Source of the DNA: Trichoplax adhaerens
Lineage: Eukaryota; Placozoa; Uniplacotomia; Trichoplacea; Trichoplacidae
DNA: 64,000 bases
Direction of reading: 5' to 3'
NCBI RefSeq assembly: GCF_000150275.1
Contig: NW_002060955.1
Coordinates: 1,123,225 to 1,187,224, forward strand
The translations under genes and the position numbers were made by a program. Below the pieces are notes generated by a model, which was not told the origin of the DNA, ran no database searches, and worked only from the letters and a program-made list of their open reading frames with translations. This document shows positions 51,501-62,951 of this stretch, one piece after another; within the stretch, counting starts at the first letter, position 1; each line of letters opens with the position of its first letter.

Positions 51501-54500
51501 TGGTTGCATGCTAACACTTTTTTGGCCAGTCCATAACTTACAGAAGTATTCTTTGTTTTACCTTCTTCAATTGCTATCAGGCATTCAACTTCTAATATAT
51601 TTGTATTTGTAATTCTATGCTCTTTCATAATTTTAGTCTGCATTACTAGTGCTAAACGAAATGACTAAAGCCAACGTGGATGTCGCTGTTATAGAAAGTA
51701 TCACCGGAGATGGTAGCTTTGCCTTAAACAGTTTGAAGGTAACTTTTCTAAATTGAATATAATACTCGTAACTTAGATGTAGAAACTATATTCCAATAAA
51801 GGTATCTGTATAGCAAAAGAATGGAATTACATTACTTCATATTAAAACTCAACGTAAATGTAAATGATAATTAGAATTTTTCTATACCCTACAATATTCT
51901 AACTACAAAACGAAGGTTTCAACATTTTTATTTATCTATTTCAAATTTTAATTAATTAACATAATTGCCTCAAAAGTAACTTACATTAAGAAATACTTAG
52001 TGATTAGCCATTTTTCGGACCTGTTCAGGTTAAGGATGTTAGAATAATATTGCATTTTGGATACACAGGCGATGCTAGAAGGCTGCTATGCACGGTGAGA
52101 AATATTCTGATAACAATTGAAATTTTCTTTATTATGAAAATGTTAAACGTCAAACGATAGCGATCCGTAATATCACTACTGTAATTGTAAGTCCCTACTT
52201 AGAAGATTAAGTCATCTATTGGATAGTACTAGTCTTTCAAAGATTTGGTTGTACGAGCTTATACTCGTATAAAAGAAATATATTACTATAGTGTAAATAG
52301 TTTTATTCGAAAATTAGAATGTATTGAAGTGGACTAATATGCAAGAGTAAGATTTTAATTAACCCAGTTAAAAGTTTCTTAACTAAATACAGACGTATCT
52401 ACAGGATATTCTTCTACCTATATATTGCGGTAAACTATATGATCAATATTTGTGTGGCAGCACTCATTTGTAAACAATTAAGCTGTCTGTTAGCTACATA
52501 ATAAAGATCATTTAAGACCTTTACTAAATGCATTGCATGTATTTTTTAAATATTTAAAGTATGTTAGAGAAAAATTATAATCAAATCATACAATCGTTCT
52601 AGCATTCGATATTATAGGACTGTAACTAATACGAGTATATCACTTTTACTTTTGCACCAAACTTTTGAAATATCATTTCCAACAATTTAAAGATTAAATC
52701 TTAACTCCTAGATTCAATTAATGAACACCCACGATAGGTCGATACATCTATTATTCGTATTCTTTTTTTTAACAGGCATATCGCCAAAATTACTATGGAT
52801 CAAAATATATCTGGTGGTTTCCAGGTTTATTTAGCTCTAACTGGTGGGATGAATCCCCTCGTGATCACAATTGTACTGCAAAGCAACTGTTTGAAGTAAT
52901 CAAAAACAGTTCATTTTATACTAATGCGCCAATTTATTCTCCATCTAAGACTCCTGCGGTATCAGGAAAGGTACTATTATTGCTTGTAAATTAAATATTT
53001 CACTTTTATGCATACTTTGTTTGGATTTATATATGTCTGCATGATACATCTCAGTCCACAGTGATCATGATGATAGTAATGCGAGTATTTAATACATTTA
53101 ATGCATTAATGGTTAGTTGATAAGCCCACTCTAAGCTATATAATATTAACCGTAATTATGATGTTTTACTGACACAGACAGGATTGCAGTTTTATGAAGA
53201 ATTGAGCAAACGAATAAATTACACAATTCAAGACAGTGATGTCTCCAGTGCTGTTGGAGCAATATATGATTCTATTTGGAGTATAGCACTCGCGCTAAAT
53301 CAAACAGAATCTCGTCTCATACAGAAGAATATCTCAATAACTGACTTTAACTATCAAAATAATTATATAAGATCGAACATTTTCGAAGAATTATCGAATT
53401 TGTCATTCCAGGGAGTTACTGTTAGTATATCCTTGTCCATTCTCCAGTTATATAGTTCTAAACATTTGTAATAAGTTGAATTATTTCCTAACAAAGCATT
53501 AAGATACTTACTATTATTGAGACAAAATATATTAGACTCTAAATTTTATGTTTAATGATGATTGTATGCTATCTTAACCATTTTGCTTATACCTTTATCG
53601 TTTCTGTAAATGCTTATTGGTAATGAATTCACTAAGCATAAAATAAAAGTTATACACCTTTGAATTATTTCGACCTTTTAGGGATATATATCTTTCCTAC
53701 AAGGGAGTAGCCGATTAGGAGACGTCATAGTTTTGCAGCAGCAGGGTAAAGAGCCAACTCTGCTCTAACAGATTTAGCTAATAAACATTATGAGAGCAGT
53801 GCTATATATAATGCGGTATTTGATCTTAGGCTGGGATACGCGTCAGAAAATAGGCTTTTATAAAATTTACGGCGATGAATTGAAAATTTATAACAAAACG
53901 ATATTATGGCGAGGTAAGAGCGTATAATTTAATGATCCTACGTAAAACATTAAATAAGTTAATTATAAAATTCTTATTTATCATTTGCATTTGTTATAGA
54001 TGGCAAACCACCTCAGGATCGATTAATTATCACGATAGCCATTAAGACCATTGCTATCGAATTATTTATAGTATTTAGCGCTATCAGCTGTTTAGGGATT
54101 TTATACTGCCTAGCACTAATAGCATTTACATTCATTAAAAGGAATAATAGGTAACTACTTGATAACTATTATCTGCTAATCCAATTTGTCTTAGACCAAT
54201 TCATGAATCTAAATTATCTTTTAACATATCTTATATCTTATGTAGGTTTATTAAAATGGCTAGTCCGAATTTAAATTGCTGCATTTTAATAGGGTGTATA
54301 CTATGTTACACTTCTGTTCTAATTAGTGGGATGGACGCAGTAATTCCTGCCCTTAAAGATCGTAAATATAGTTGTGTTGCTGAAATATGGCTACTTAGTA
54401 TTGGTTTTACCATTGCTTTTGGTTCGGTTATGTTAAAAACCTGGAGAATATTCAAAATATTTACTAACAAGACAAAAATTAGACTGGTTAGTATCTAGAT

Positions 54501-57500
54501 GCTTCTCGTGCAATAGTTATAACGATATAATCTTCAGCTGTCACTTTTTGAAAGGTTTATTTCCATTAATATCATATAGTATTTTCTGGGCACAAAAATG
54601 TTACAAGCTTCAATGATTAAATATTAAAATTACCAATTATATTTAAATTAATAAGTTTGCATTGCTACTCAAATTATTTCTGAGCCATAGTTGATGAATG
54701 TTCTTATAAATTATCAACATCAGAATTCGATAATATAATTTGCGAATTGTTAGTTATAATTGATGGTACATAGGCCAACAGTCTAATAGTCCAATTCATT
54801 TTGATTCGGTATGTGCACTGATTTATATGAAAATGGCTGCGAGTTAGCTGCTTTAGCACATCATCTATATAGATATAGTATGTAGTTTCAAACTATTATA
54901 AAAGTCACAGGCTTATGGATAAGATACTGTAAAGAATTCAATATACACGGAGCTAATTTAAGGTATTCAAAACTTTCATGGCAGTAAAGTAATCATGTCT
55001 CTAGCAAAACCACTTCAACCGCTTTAGCCAAAACCAAGTTAAATGCTCTTGTTGCTGAAATACTTATAGGAATCGAAGTGTTCATTCATGTTATCAGCAC
55101 ACAATATCGAACATTACAGTAGATCGATTCCCTCTCCCCAAAAATAAAATGATAAGCATTAACGCGATAACATTCGAAATAGAGTTAGATATGTGAGCTA
55201 TACTAGTCTTTCCAATAAGATTGCAAAACCAGCCTGTATTGATTGGTTAGTCTTTTATCGAATGGGAAATTTTAACTTTCTGAATTACTTTGCACTACTC
55301 AATTTAGCGCACAGTTACCCAAATTCGTCATTAAAGTTTCATTATACAATATCATACAGTAAGAAAGAATGAAAAATTTTCGTACTTTGAATGTAGCTTA
55401 ACTTATATACTAGTTAAGAAATGAGATTTTGTTGTTACTGGTATCTTAATACAGTTTCTATTTTGGAGGCTTGCTATAGTTTTATGTTATTCTGCTTGAC
55501 TATAGTAGCATATTCGCTTAGGTATAATACTTGTAGTAAGTAGTCCGTAGAAGAGGCTATAGATAAAATAATAATCGCCTAAAAGGCGTTCGTGTTATAT
55601 AAAAATTTGCATTAAATTAATTGCCGACCGTGATCTTAGCTAAGATAACACTTTCGCATTCGTTGGTGTTGCTCTGTAACGTATTAAATCGAAATTGATG
55701 CGGGCTTGGCAATATCTTCGCATTGCTACACACTCTACAGTGGATTCATCAGGAGATTTCTAGCAAATCTTTCTTGTTAGAGAAGAGTTTTGAAAACGTA
55801 ATAGTACGGCAATAGGCAAACTAATTTAATAATAATTAATTGTAGAAAATGGTAAAGATTATAAATGCTTAAAGTCAATAAGCATAACTAAACTAAATCA
55901 TTCTGTACGTGGGTATATTGTAAACGCTTAAAGTGTAATGAGATTATAAAGTTAACTCAATGTAAAAGCTATATGAAATGCCTGTATATAAGAATGAAAA
56001 GTATAGTTTCAGTACAGTCTTCATACACTATTTACTCTTATCTTCAATATGCAGAACTCTTTAGTTCGCATTAAATGTAGTAACTGACTTTAAGTTGGGA
56101 TAAAAATTTTATTAGACAGGTAAAAGGTAAAATTACTGAGTTGCTAGCTTTACTTAAATCGTTACTTGATCAATTTCAGAAAAAAATAATTAGGAACAGG
56201 AATCATCTTACCAAAACTAAATATCCAATATCCTTGCTTGCGCTGCACTAGACATCTTGATTTTATATTTAGAACCAATGCCCTTGGCACTGTATAAAAT
56301 GATATATCTTAACAACAAAGAGTAGAAAGTGTATATCCTACGTATAATGTCTATGAAGTTATTATTAAACTGAAAACTAAGATAAACAAAGCAATATTCT
56401 GCCTATATTTGTTTACGAACCATTAGAAATTTACGCGATCATGACTGAAATACTGCAGTTCCAACGGCGAATAAATATAAGCTCTATCATTGCAGTAACT
56501 GTAACTTCGCACTGGTATTAACTTTTGTTCCGGAATAGCTTGAGTGAATCGTCTTACTTTTAAATCGATCACATTAATGAGACATTATAATATCTTACTA
56601 TAGGTAATCAAAGATATCCACCTTCTTACTCGAGTTGCCGAATTATTAATTGTTGATATCATTATACTAACTTTATGGAGTGTCATTGATCCTGTATCTA
56701 CAACAGAAATCGATGTTGGTACTGTAGTTGTAAGTTTGTATCAGTAATTGCAAAGAATAATTAAATCTTGCTAGCTTACATTGCAATTAACCAAAATTTT
56801 TTATATCAATACAGAAAAATGAAAAACAAATTATACGAAATCGAATCCAAGTTTGTACATCCAATTATTCCATCGTTTGGCTAATTATTATTTTAGTATT
56901 TAAATCAGTCATGCTAATGTATGGTGTTAGCTTAGCTTGGAGAACTCGTAAAGTTCCTATTCAAACATTTAATGATTCTCGTTCACTAGCTGTCACAATT
57001 TATAATATCCTCGTTTTAAGTTCTACCGGTGTGATTGTTGGTATGTTATCCAATAACATTTACAATGTTGGATTTGCCTTGAAATCGACGTTCATCATTC
57101 TCTGTACAACATCATCGGTTTGCTTAGTATTTATTCCAAAGGTAGGGAAGTAAGAAGATTGATTATATTCTTGAAATTGTTAAATTCTACTTATTTCAGC
57201 ACTTCATATAAATAGTATAAATAAAATAAATTGACTACATAATAATATATAATTTTTAATGTCTAATAATTTTCAGCTCTATTTTACACTGGAATAAAGT
57301 TGAAATACGTTAATTGTTGCAACATTTGCATAGAGTACTGTATAATTATATAATCTCAGCTTCTATTATTAACTATATTTGCATTTGCTATCGTAGTTGT
57401 TTCAAGTCAAAATCAACACGAACCGCTCAACATCGTTGCCTCAATCAAATAATAGAGTGTCAAATTTTCGAATATCTTTGACAGCTGGTAAAGATGCTCA

Positions 57501-58395
57501 TCAGGAACTTACAAAAATGCGAGTTATAATTGCTGAGGTAAGAGAAGAAGAAGATGTTATACCATAAAAACTTTCCGTTTGTGTATTTTACCTTCACAAT
57601 ATCAATATGGTGCATTTATGGAAAGATAAACTCTAAAACATTATTTTGTTTATTACAAATCACCTTTAGCAACAAGGGATAATTCATCGCTATCGCCAGC
57701 AATTAGATGAGCGCTAGGATTAGGGATAGTCTACCAAACGTGATTAAATTCGCTGCCGTATTTCAACTTCTCTAATAAACTACTCGTATATACGTATATG
57801 TATAAGGAATTGATATAAATGATCTCAGAAAATATCCAACTTAAATTCCACCCTATAGAAGTTTCGTATTTCGTTCACTAAGTTTTAAACAAACAGTATG
57901 TGTAGCATTAATAAACTGAGAAATTCTTAATATTTGATTAACGGAACTGGCGTTACTATCTATGCACTGTTAGGTTTCCATATTGTTGCGTCTACGAAAC
58001 ACTTCTATTAGGTAACAAGGAGAATTCGCTAGAAATCTGCAGACCAGTCCAGTAGATGATTAAATTCAACGATATCGTTTTACTATACTATTATGCAGTA
58101 GAACAAATTTAGCGGTTATTAACTGCATATTCGTATTAAAAATATTAGCGAATGCGATAACATTCTTATAACTATGATAACGGTCGACAATTAATTCATG
58201 GAGAATGAAAACTTATTAGAAATGTATTTAGATAGCTCTTTTATCTATAGCCTCTTCTATAGACTTACGCACTGTCAATTTGATTCCTAAGTAAATATGT
58301 TACAATAGTTAAACAGAATAAGTTAAAGTTGTCGTGAACTTTTTGTTTAGGAAGTAATAAACATGACGAAGAAAAATTTCATTTCGTTACATTGA
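48587..58395 (+). CDS. GABA-B-like class C GPCR, copy C (15 exons)
   Basis: Exons: 48587-48811, 49613-49750, 50726-50896, 51637-51738, 52029-52094, 52776-52970, 53178-53420, 53682-53745, 53830-53913, 54000-54150, 54246-54486, 56604-56729, 56815-57141, 57397-57537 and, less surely, 58351-58395 (TGA); about 772 residues. Signal peptide near residues 1-22 (MKSLMSYCCIYAAVLLVQG). Motifs: YWNLVQIGYAS, YPYYFRTAVTEKSF, KDVRIILHFGYTGDAR, YGSKYIWWFPG, AVGAIYDSIWSIALALNQTE, WRDGKPPQDR, RFIKMASPNLNCC, LAWRTRKVPIQTFNDSR, CLVFIPK. Exon 9 is 84 rather than 78 nt because the acceptor lies upstream, adding two codons. In exon 14 the ancestral acceptor reads AA, but a TAG 9 nt upstream keeps the frame and adds LFQ. 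The last exon differs from A and B. Either 58351-58395 is used, or reading through the exon-14 donor gives VREEEDVIP and a stop at 57565-57567. The second seems less likely. The acidic GABA-amine residue of GABBR1 is Ala here. Confidence 0.9.
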
Positions 58396-61300
58396 TGAAT
58401 AACCTTTATAGAAAAATTCATACCACTATTATTCTGCTATTAACTTTATGAGGCAATTAACGTTGTTAATAAACGGATACTATCCGGATGTACCTTCAAA
58501 CTACTATTAATATTTCCATTAATGGAATCTCCATTATATATTTATGCTGAAATGTTCTCCAGATAATATTATATCGCTATCAATCTACCATAAACCCTAT
58601 ACTAAAATCACGTGTACTTAAACAAATGCGGCGATAGAGAAATTAGTTCAAAATAATTTCACTTATAACTTCTGTAATAATCTACGACATTGCATCTATT
58701 CGTATTCATCACGGTTATTTAAAATAACAATTGCTGTAAATTCCCTCCATGTTTAGTAAGACATTAAAACTACGTCATTTATTCAATGTCAGATTACCGG
58801 TAATATGCTTTTCTGTGGTAGATACTTTTCTCACCTTTAACATTACGAAAGGAAATACTATTCCAAAAATTATAGTAAAGTTCTAAAGTGAACTATTTAA
58901 TATGCAGTATTTAGGTTACGATGAATTGTGTCTTCAAACATAAAAAGAAATACAATAAATAAGAATAAATTATAGCATTATATTGTAGCTGACAAACTTT
59001 TTAATGCATCTTTAGCTAAGGGTTGCATCACATAATATTCAAGTTATGTTTGGTGAGAAGATTTACGTGTCAAGGGTAATTAACGTAAGTAGTAGTATTG
59101 AATGAAATTTACATCAGGAATGTTAAAGTAAATTGTTGAACTCTTAATCACGTAGCATACTATTGCTATAAAACTTTCATGCTAAAAACGGCATTATTTT
59201 TTGGTGTTGCCATTTTTGCGTCAAATATATTCTGACATTTTCATTATTTTAGTCAAATATTTAAGAGTTACTAGACAAAATTATTTGCAACGGGAATAAT
59301 TACAATAGTTACGATAACCGCTGTGGAGAATTTTATTTTTCAGAATAGTCGTCTGTGTTTCATGAATACTGATGCAATTGATGGGCAGCTTCGCTAAGCA
59401 TTTACCACCCAAACCAGATTGTAGACAAAAATATATTTAATAATAATACTTAGAAACTACAGATAGAAAGGAAAATAGAATGTAGCAATCAACATATTCA
59501 CATTTGCTGCATTGGAATGTGAATATAACACTTGTAGTTATGTCTAGAGATATCTAGTAAAGCTTAATTAATGCTTAATTATGATCTTGCAATATAGCTG
59601 AGATCAGATGATTTCTTTTCTTTTACGATATTAACAATGTCAGATGCCTTTTATTTTCACAAAATGCAATATACAAGTATTAAAGAACGCGAATTAACTA
59701 GCGAACTTTACTTAAACGAAATTGAACTAAGCGTCAGCATTAAGAATGAAATAAATTAAGCAGGTACTCTAAAAAGTGACACACCATGGGTCGTTTTGAG
59801 GCAGTTATAGTACTTGATATAACTTTGCCCTCTATTTAAAGTAAATTTTAGCATATTTATTGCAATCTAATATTAAAATAAGTCGATAATTTATACATTG
59901 TTATTAATCCAAAAATATCTTAATAAAAGTAAATTTTAGAAGCGAATTTTTTGCCTAAAAATATTAAGTAAATTAAGTCTGAAACAAGGAAATAAAGGGA
60001 CAACGGAATTCGATTTAGAGCGTCGCCATTTGTTTCAATTTAGTTTTGCGCAAGAATCACAAAGTAAAAATCGATAGAAAAAGAAGATAAAATAGGGTAA
60101 TCTATGCCTACAACATAAACTATTTCGCCATTAATTAAAGTAGTTTATACTCGTACATGTATTTGTTTCTCTATTTTACATTGTAGTAATCTACTAGTCA
60201 TGCGATAGGCTTATTAATAGAAGACTATTCCTCTGTTAGACTATCACGTACGATAGCGCCATATTCATAGCAATTACAAAAAAGTTTCTCAGCAACTTTA
60301 TTATTTAAATTGTTTGCTGGCACGAAACTACTGTACCTTGGTTTAGGTCTATAGATATTTTCAACTTTATTATCCAATTTATAGCGTTTATGACGATAAT
60401 TAATTGTTTTAAATATTTTCTACGTCATTCAAATACTGATGGGGCACTTCTTTATGATATCGCTAATCGCCATATAAAACTTACAATATATAGCGTCGAT
60501 TTGATTTGATGATTAATTTTCTTTAAAGTAAATGTTATACAATTCTCTAGTAGTATTATCTAGCATTAAAGGCCGCCTATATCTATAACTGAAATTTATT
60601 AGTTTGATTAATGACAAGTAACCAATGCTATCATCGATTTATTAAATATAATGAATTGCTGATTATTACCAAAGAATAAATCAGAATACTTCGTCTAAGG
60701 ATTGCTCGGTTATTGCTATTTTCTCAAAAATTATATTCTTCTTTAAGAAGTAATTTGTTCTTAACGATGATTCATCACTAACGTACTGTAAATTAAAGTA
60801 ACAGAAAGCTACCTCTAACTATCGGTAGTTAAATACGATTTACAGAATATTCGTATCGTGTCAAGTGTGTGATGTTCCGTTTTATCAAATATAATCAGGA
60901 GTAGAAATTAATTATAATACTTAATCACTTTAAAGGATCTAACAAACATTATATTAGACCTCCATTAAATAATCGTAATTTTGCCATTGTAGTTAAATGG
61001 TTGATAGTCGTCAGAGATCGCGCACACTATCATCATGATCAAAGGTGCCAATTATGTCATATTTTCACACGCCAATTATCGGTAAATACGTGTATGATAA
61101 GCATTCGAAAAACGATAGAGGTTTAATAAAGGTTGATTAAAAATGAGCACATATTAATAATTTCCATAATAAGATTGCAGTACAAGTATTTATTTATCAG
61201 TCACTACACACAAGTTGAAAGGCATCATTAGAAAGAAGATTGATAAAGAGTACAGTACTAGACATTTTCTTCGTCAATAATCGTCCAAAAATAACGGCAT

Positions 61301-62754
61301 TAACTTTAGTCGGCATAGGCAATGTAAAATATACAGAATGACAATGTGCTATATATCTCAGATAACAATAATCATAATAATTGCTTATTATGCTATCGAT
61401 TAAAGAAGATATTGTATAAATTATTATGTGGGAAGATAATCATCGTAATAGCCAATTAGTATTACTCGATATCTTTATACCTTTTCTAACCCTAACCTTT
61501 CATGCCAACATTTATCAGGATGTGAATTTGTTTATTCTATAATTTTCATAGCATAAATGAATCCAAGAGCAAAGTGTATTTATTTGGTATTTAGTCAATG
61601 AGCTTAGCTCAAAAAAGAGACTTTAAATGTCACCTTAATTTGTATTTTTATAGTATCCGTATCGTCCTTTTCATATTTTATCTAACTATGGTTGAAATTA
61701 TTAATACAGGTGCATTTTATGAAGTTAAAATAACTATTATTAATAAGCTTTTCTTTAAAATATATCTTTTGTTACTATATCCTAAGCTAAATATGATCAA
61801 CATCAAGGTCATACTCTATTTTCTTTATTAGCAATAGTATCAATACACCAATACACTGCTCGGCCATTGAATAAACAATAATGTCTCGTTCTAGGTTATT
61901 TTTGCGCTTACTTATTTATTTTATTTGTTTTAATTTTCATTTCTTCCTTAGTTATAGCGTAATGATTGAAAGAAGGTTGATCTATTTGTTCTATACGCTG
62001 TACTTTGACGATTGCAAATTAATCTGAAAACTACAAATTATTATTGGCAGCATAATAAAGCCATTTTTTATAAGTTGCGTAGTTGATATTAGAGACTGAA
62101 CAGGAACTAAACAGAAAACTTTACAATGATTAAGTAATCAAATGACCTATCTCAACCTTTCAACATTTACCTAACGATTTCATGTATTATTTTCTACTAC
62201 TAGTAAAAATGAACTGCTAAAGTGGAAAAGATTTTACTAGAAACATAATATACACATATTGACAAGTAGTGTACATATAACCAGTCAGAATTAGCAGAAT
62301 TAGTTTCTAATGTTAGAACTGATGAAATTTTACATAAGTCTCAAATTTATATTGTTCCAAAGCGGTTAAAAAATCGAAATAATATTTATTTATTAATATG
62401 TATTAGTATTATTCCAGAACCATCTAAAAATCTGAATAATATTTATAAGGATTTATTATAAGCACAAATTATAATATATCCCTAATATGTTACACAATAG
62501 CGACCGAAATTCAACACCTTGCTTTTAGCGTCGAATGGTCTCATCAAGTAATTATACTTGCGTAATCAGGCGTACGAACAACACCATGTTGATAAAAGAT
62601 TGTTAAGATGTCCATTGCTATATTAAGTTGTGATTAACAGTAAGCAAACTTACTTTGAATACTCTTACTTTTGGACAAGATTCTACATCAATTCTATTGC
62701 AACTTGTAATGGCTAACAACATAATGATGTAATTATTAAACACAATATCTATTC
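58396..62754. other. intergenic region between copies C and D
   Basis: AT-rich sequence with no recognisable exon of the receptor family and no element with clear ends. A plus-strand ORF at 61598-61831 is rich in Ile, Leu, Phe, Tyr and Lys, as expected by chance in AT-rich DNA, and is not supported. Confidence 0.4.
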
Positions 62755-62767
62755 CAGATGTTACAAA
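62755..62767 (+). promoter_or_regulatory. conserved upstream element CAGATGTTACAAA (copy D)
   Basis: 197 bp before the ATG of copy D. It shares the CAG[A/G]TGTT core and A-rich 3' side with the elements upstream of copies A, B and C. Confidence 0.35.
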
Positions 62768-62951
62768 AAAATTACGCTTTCAATAATTTATAAATAGCGC
62801 ATTACATGAATGCAATCAATCAGCTAGTAATATCAGGTATTTATTGTTATGACAATTTAAATCGCTTAGTATCGGTATACGAGTATCCTAATAACATATA
62901 TATTTAGATTACATTTCAGCATTACTTCATTTCTTCTTTAATTGTACCGTC

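Noticed and set aside
57407-57480. Frameshifted tail of copy C using CAAG as acceptor
   Set aside because: An in-frame TAG acceptor 9 nt upstream gives a full-length tail similar to A and B, which is more economical; junction data would decide.
61490-61503. CTAACCCTAACC, telomere-like repeat
   Set aside because: Only about two units and no array; expected by chance.
61598-61831. 77-codon ORF between copies C and D
   Set aside because: Composed mostly of AT-rich codons, no domain, no splice context.
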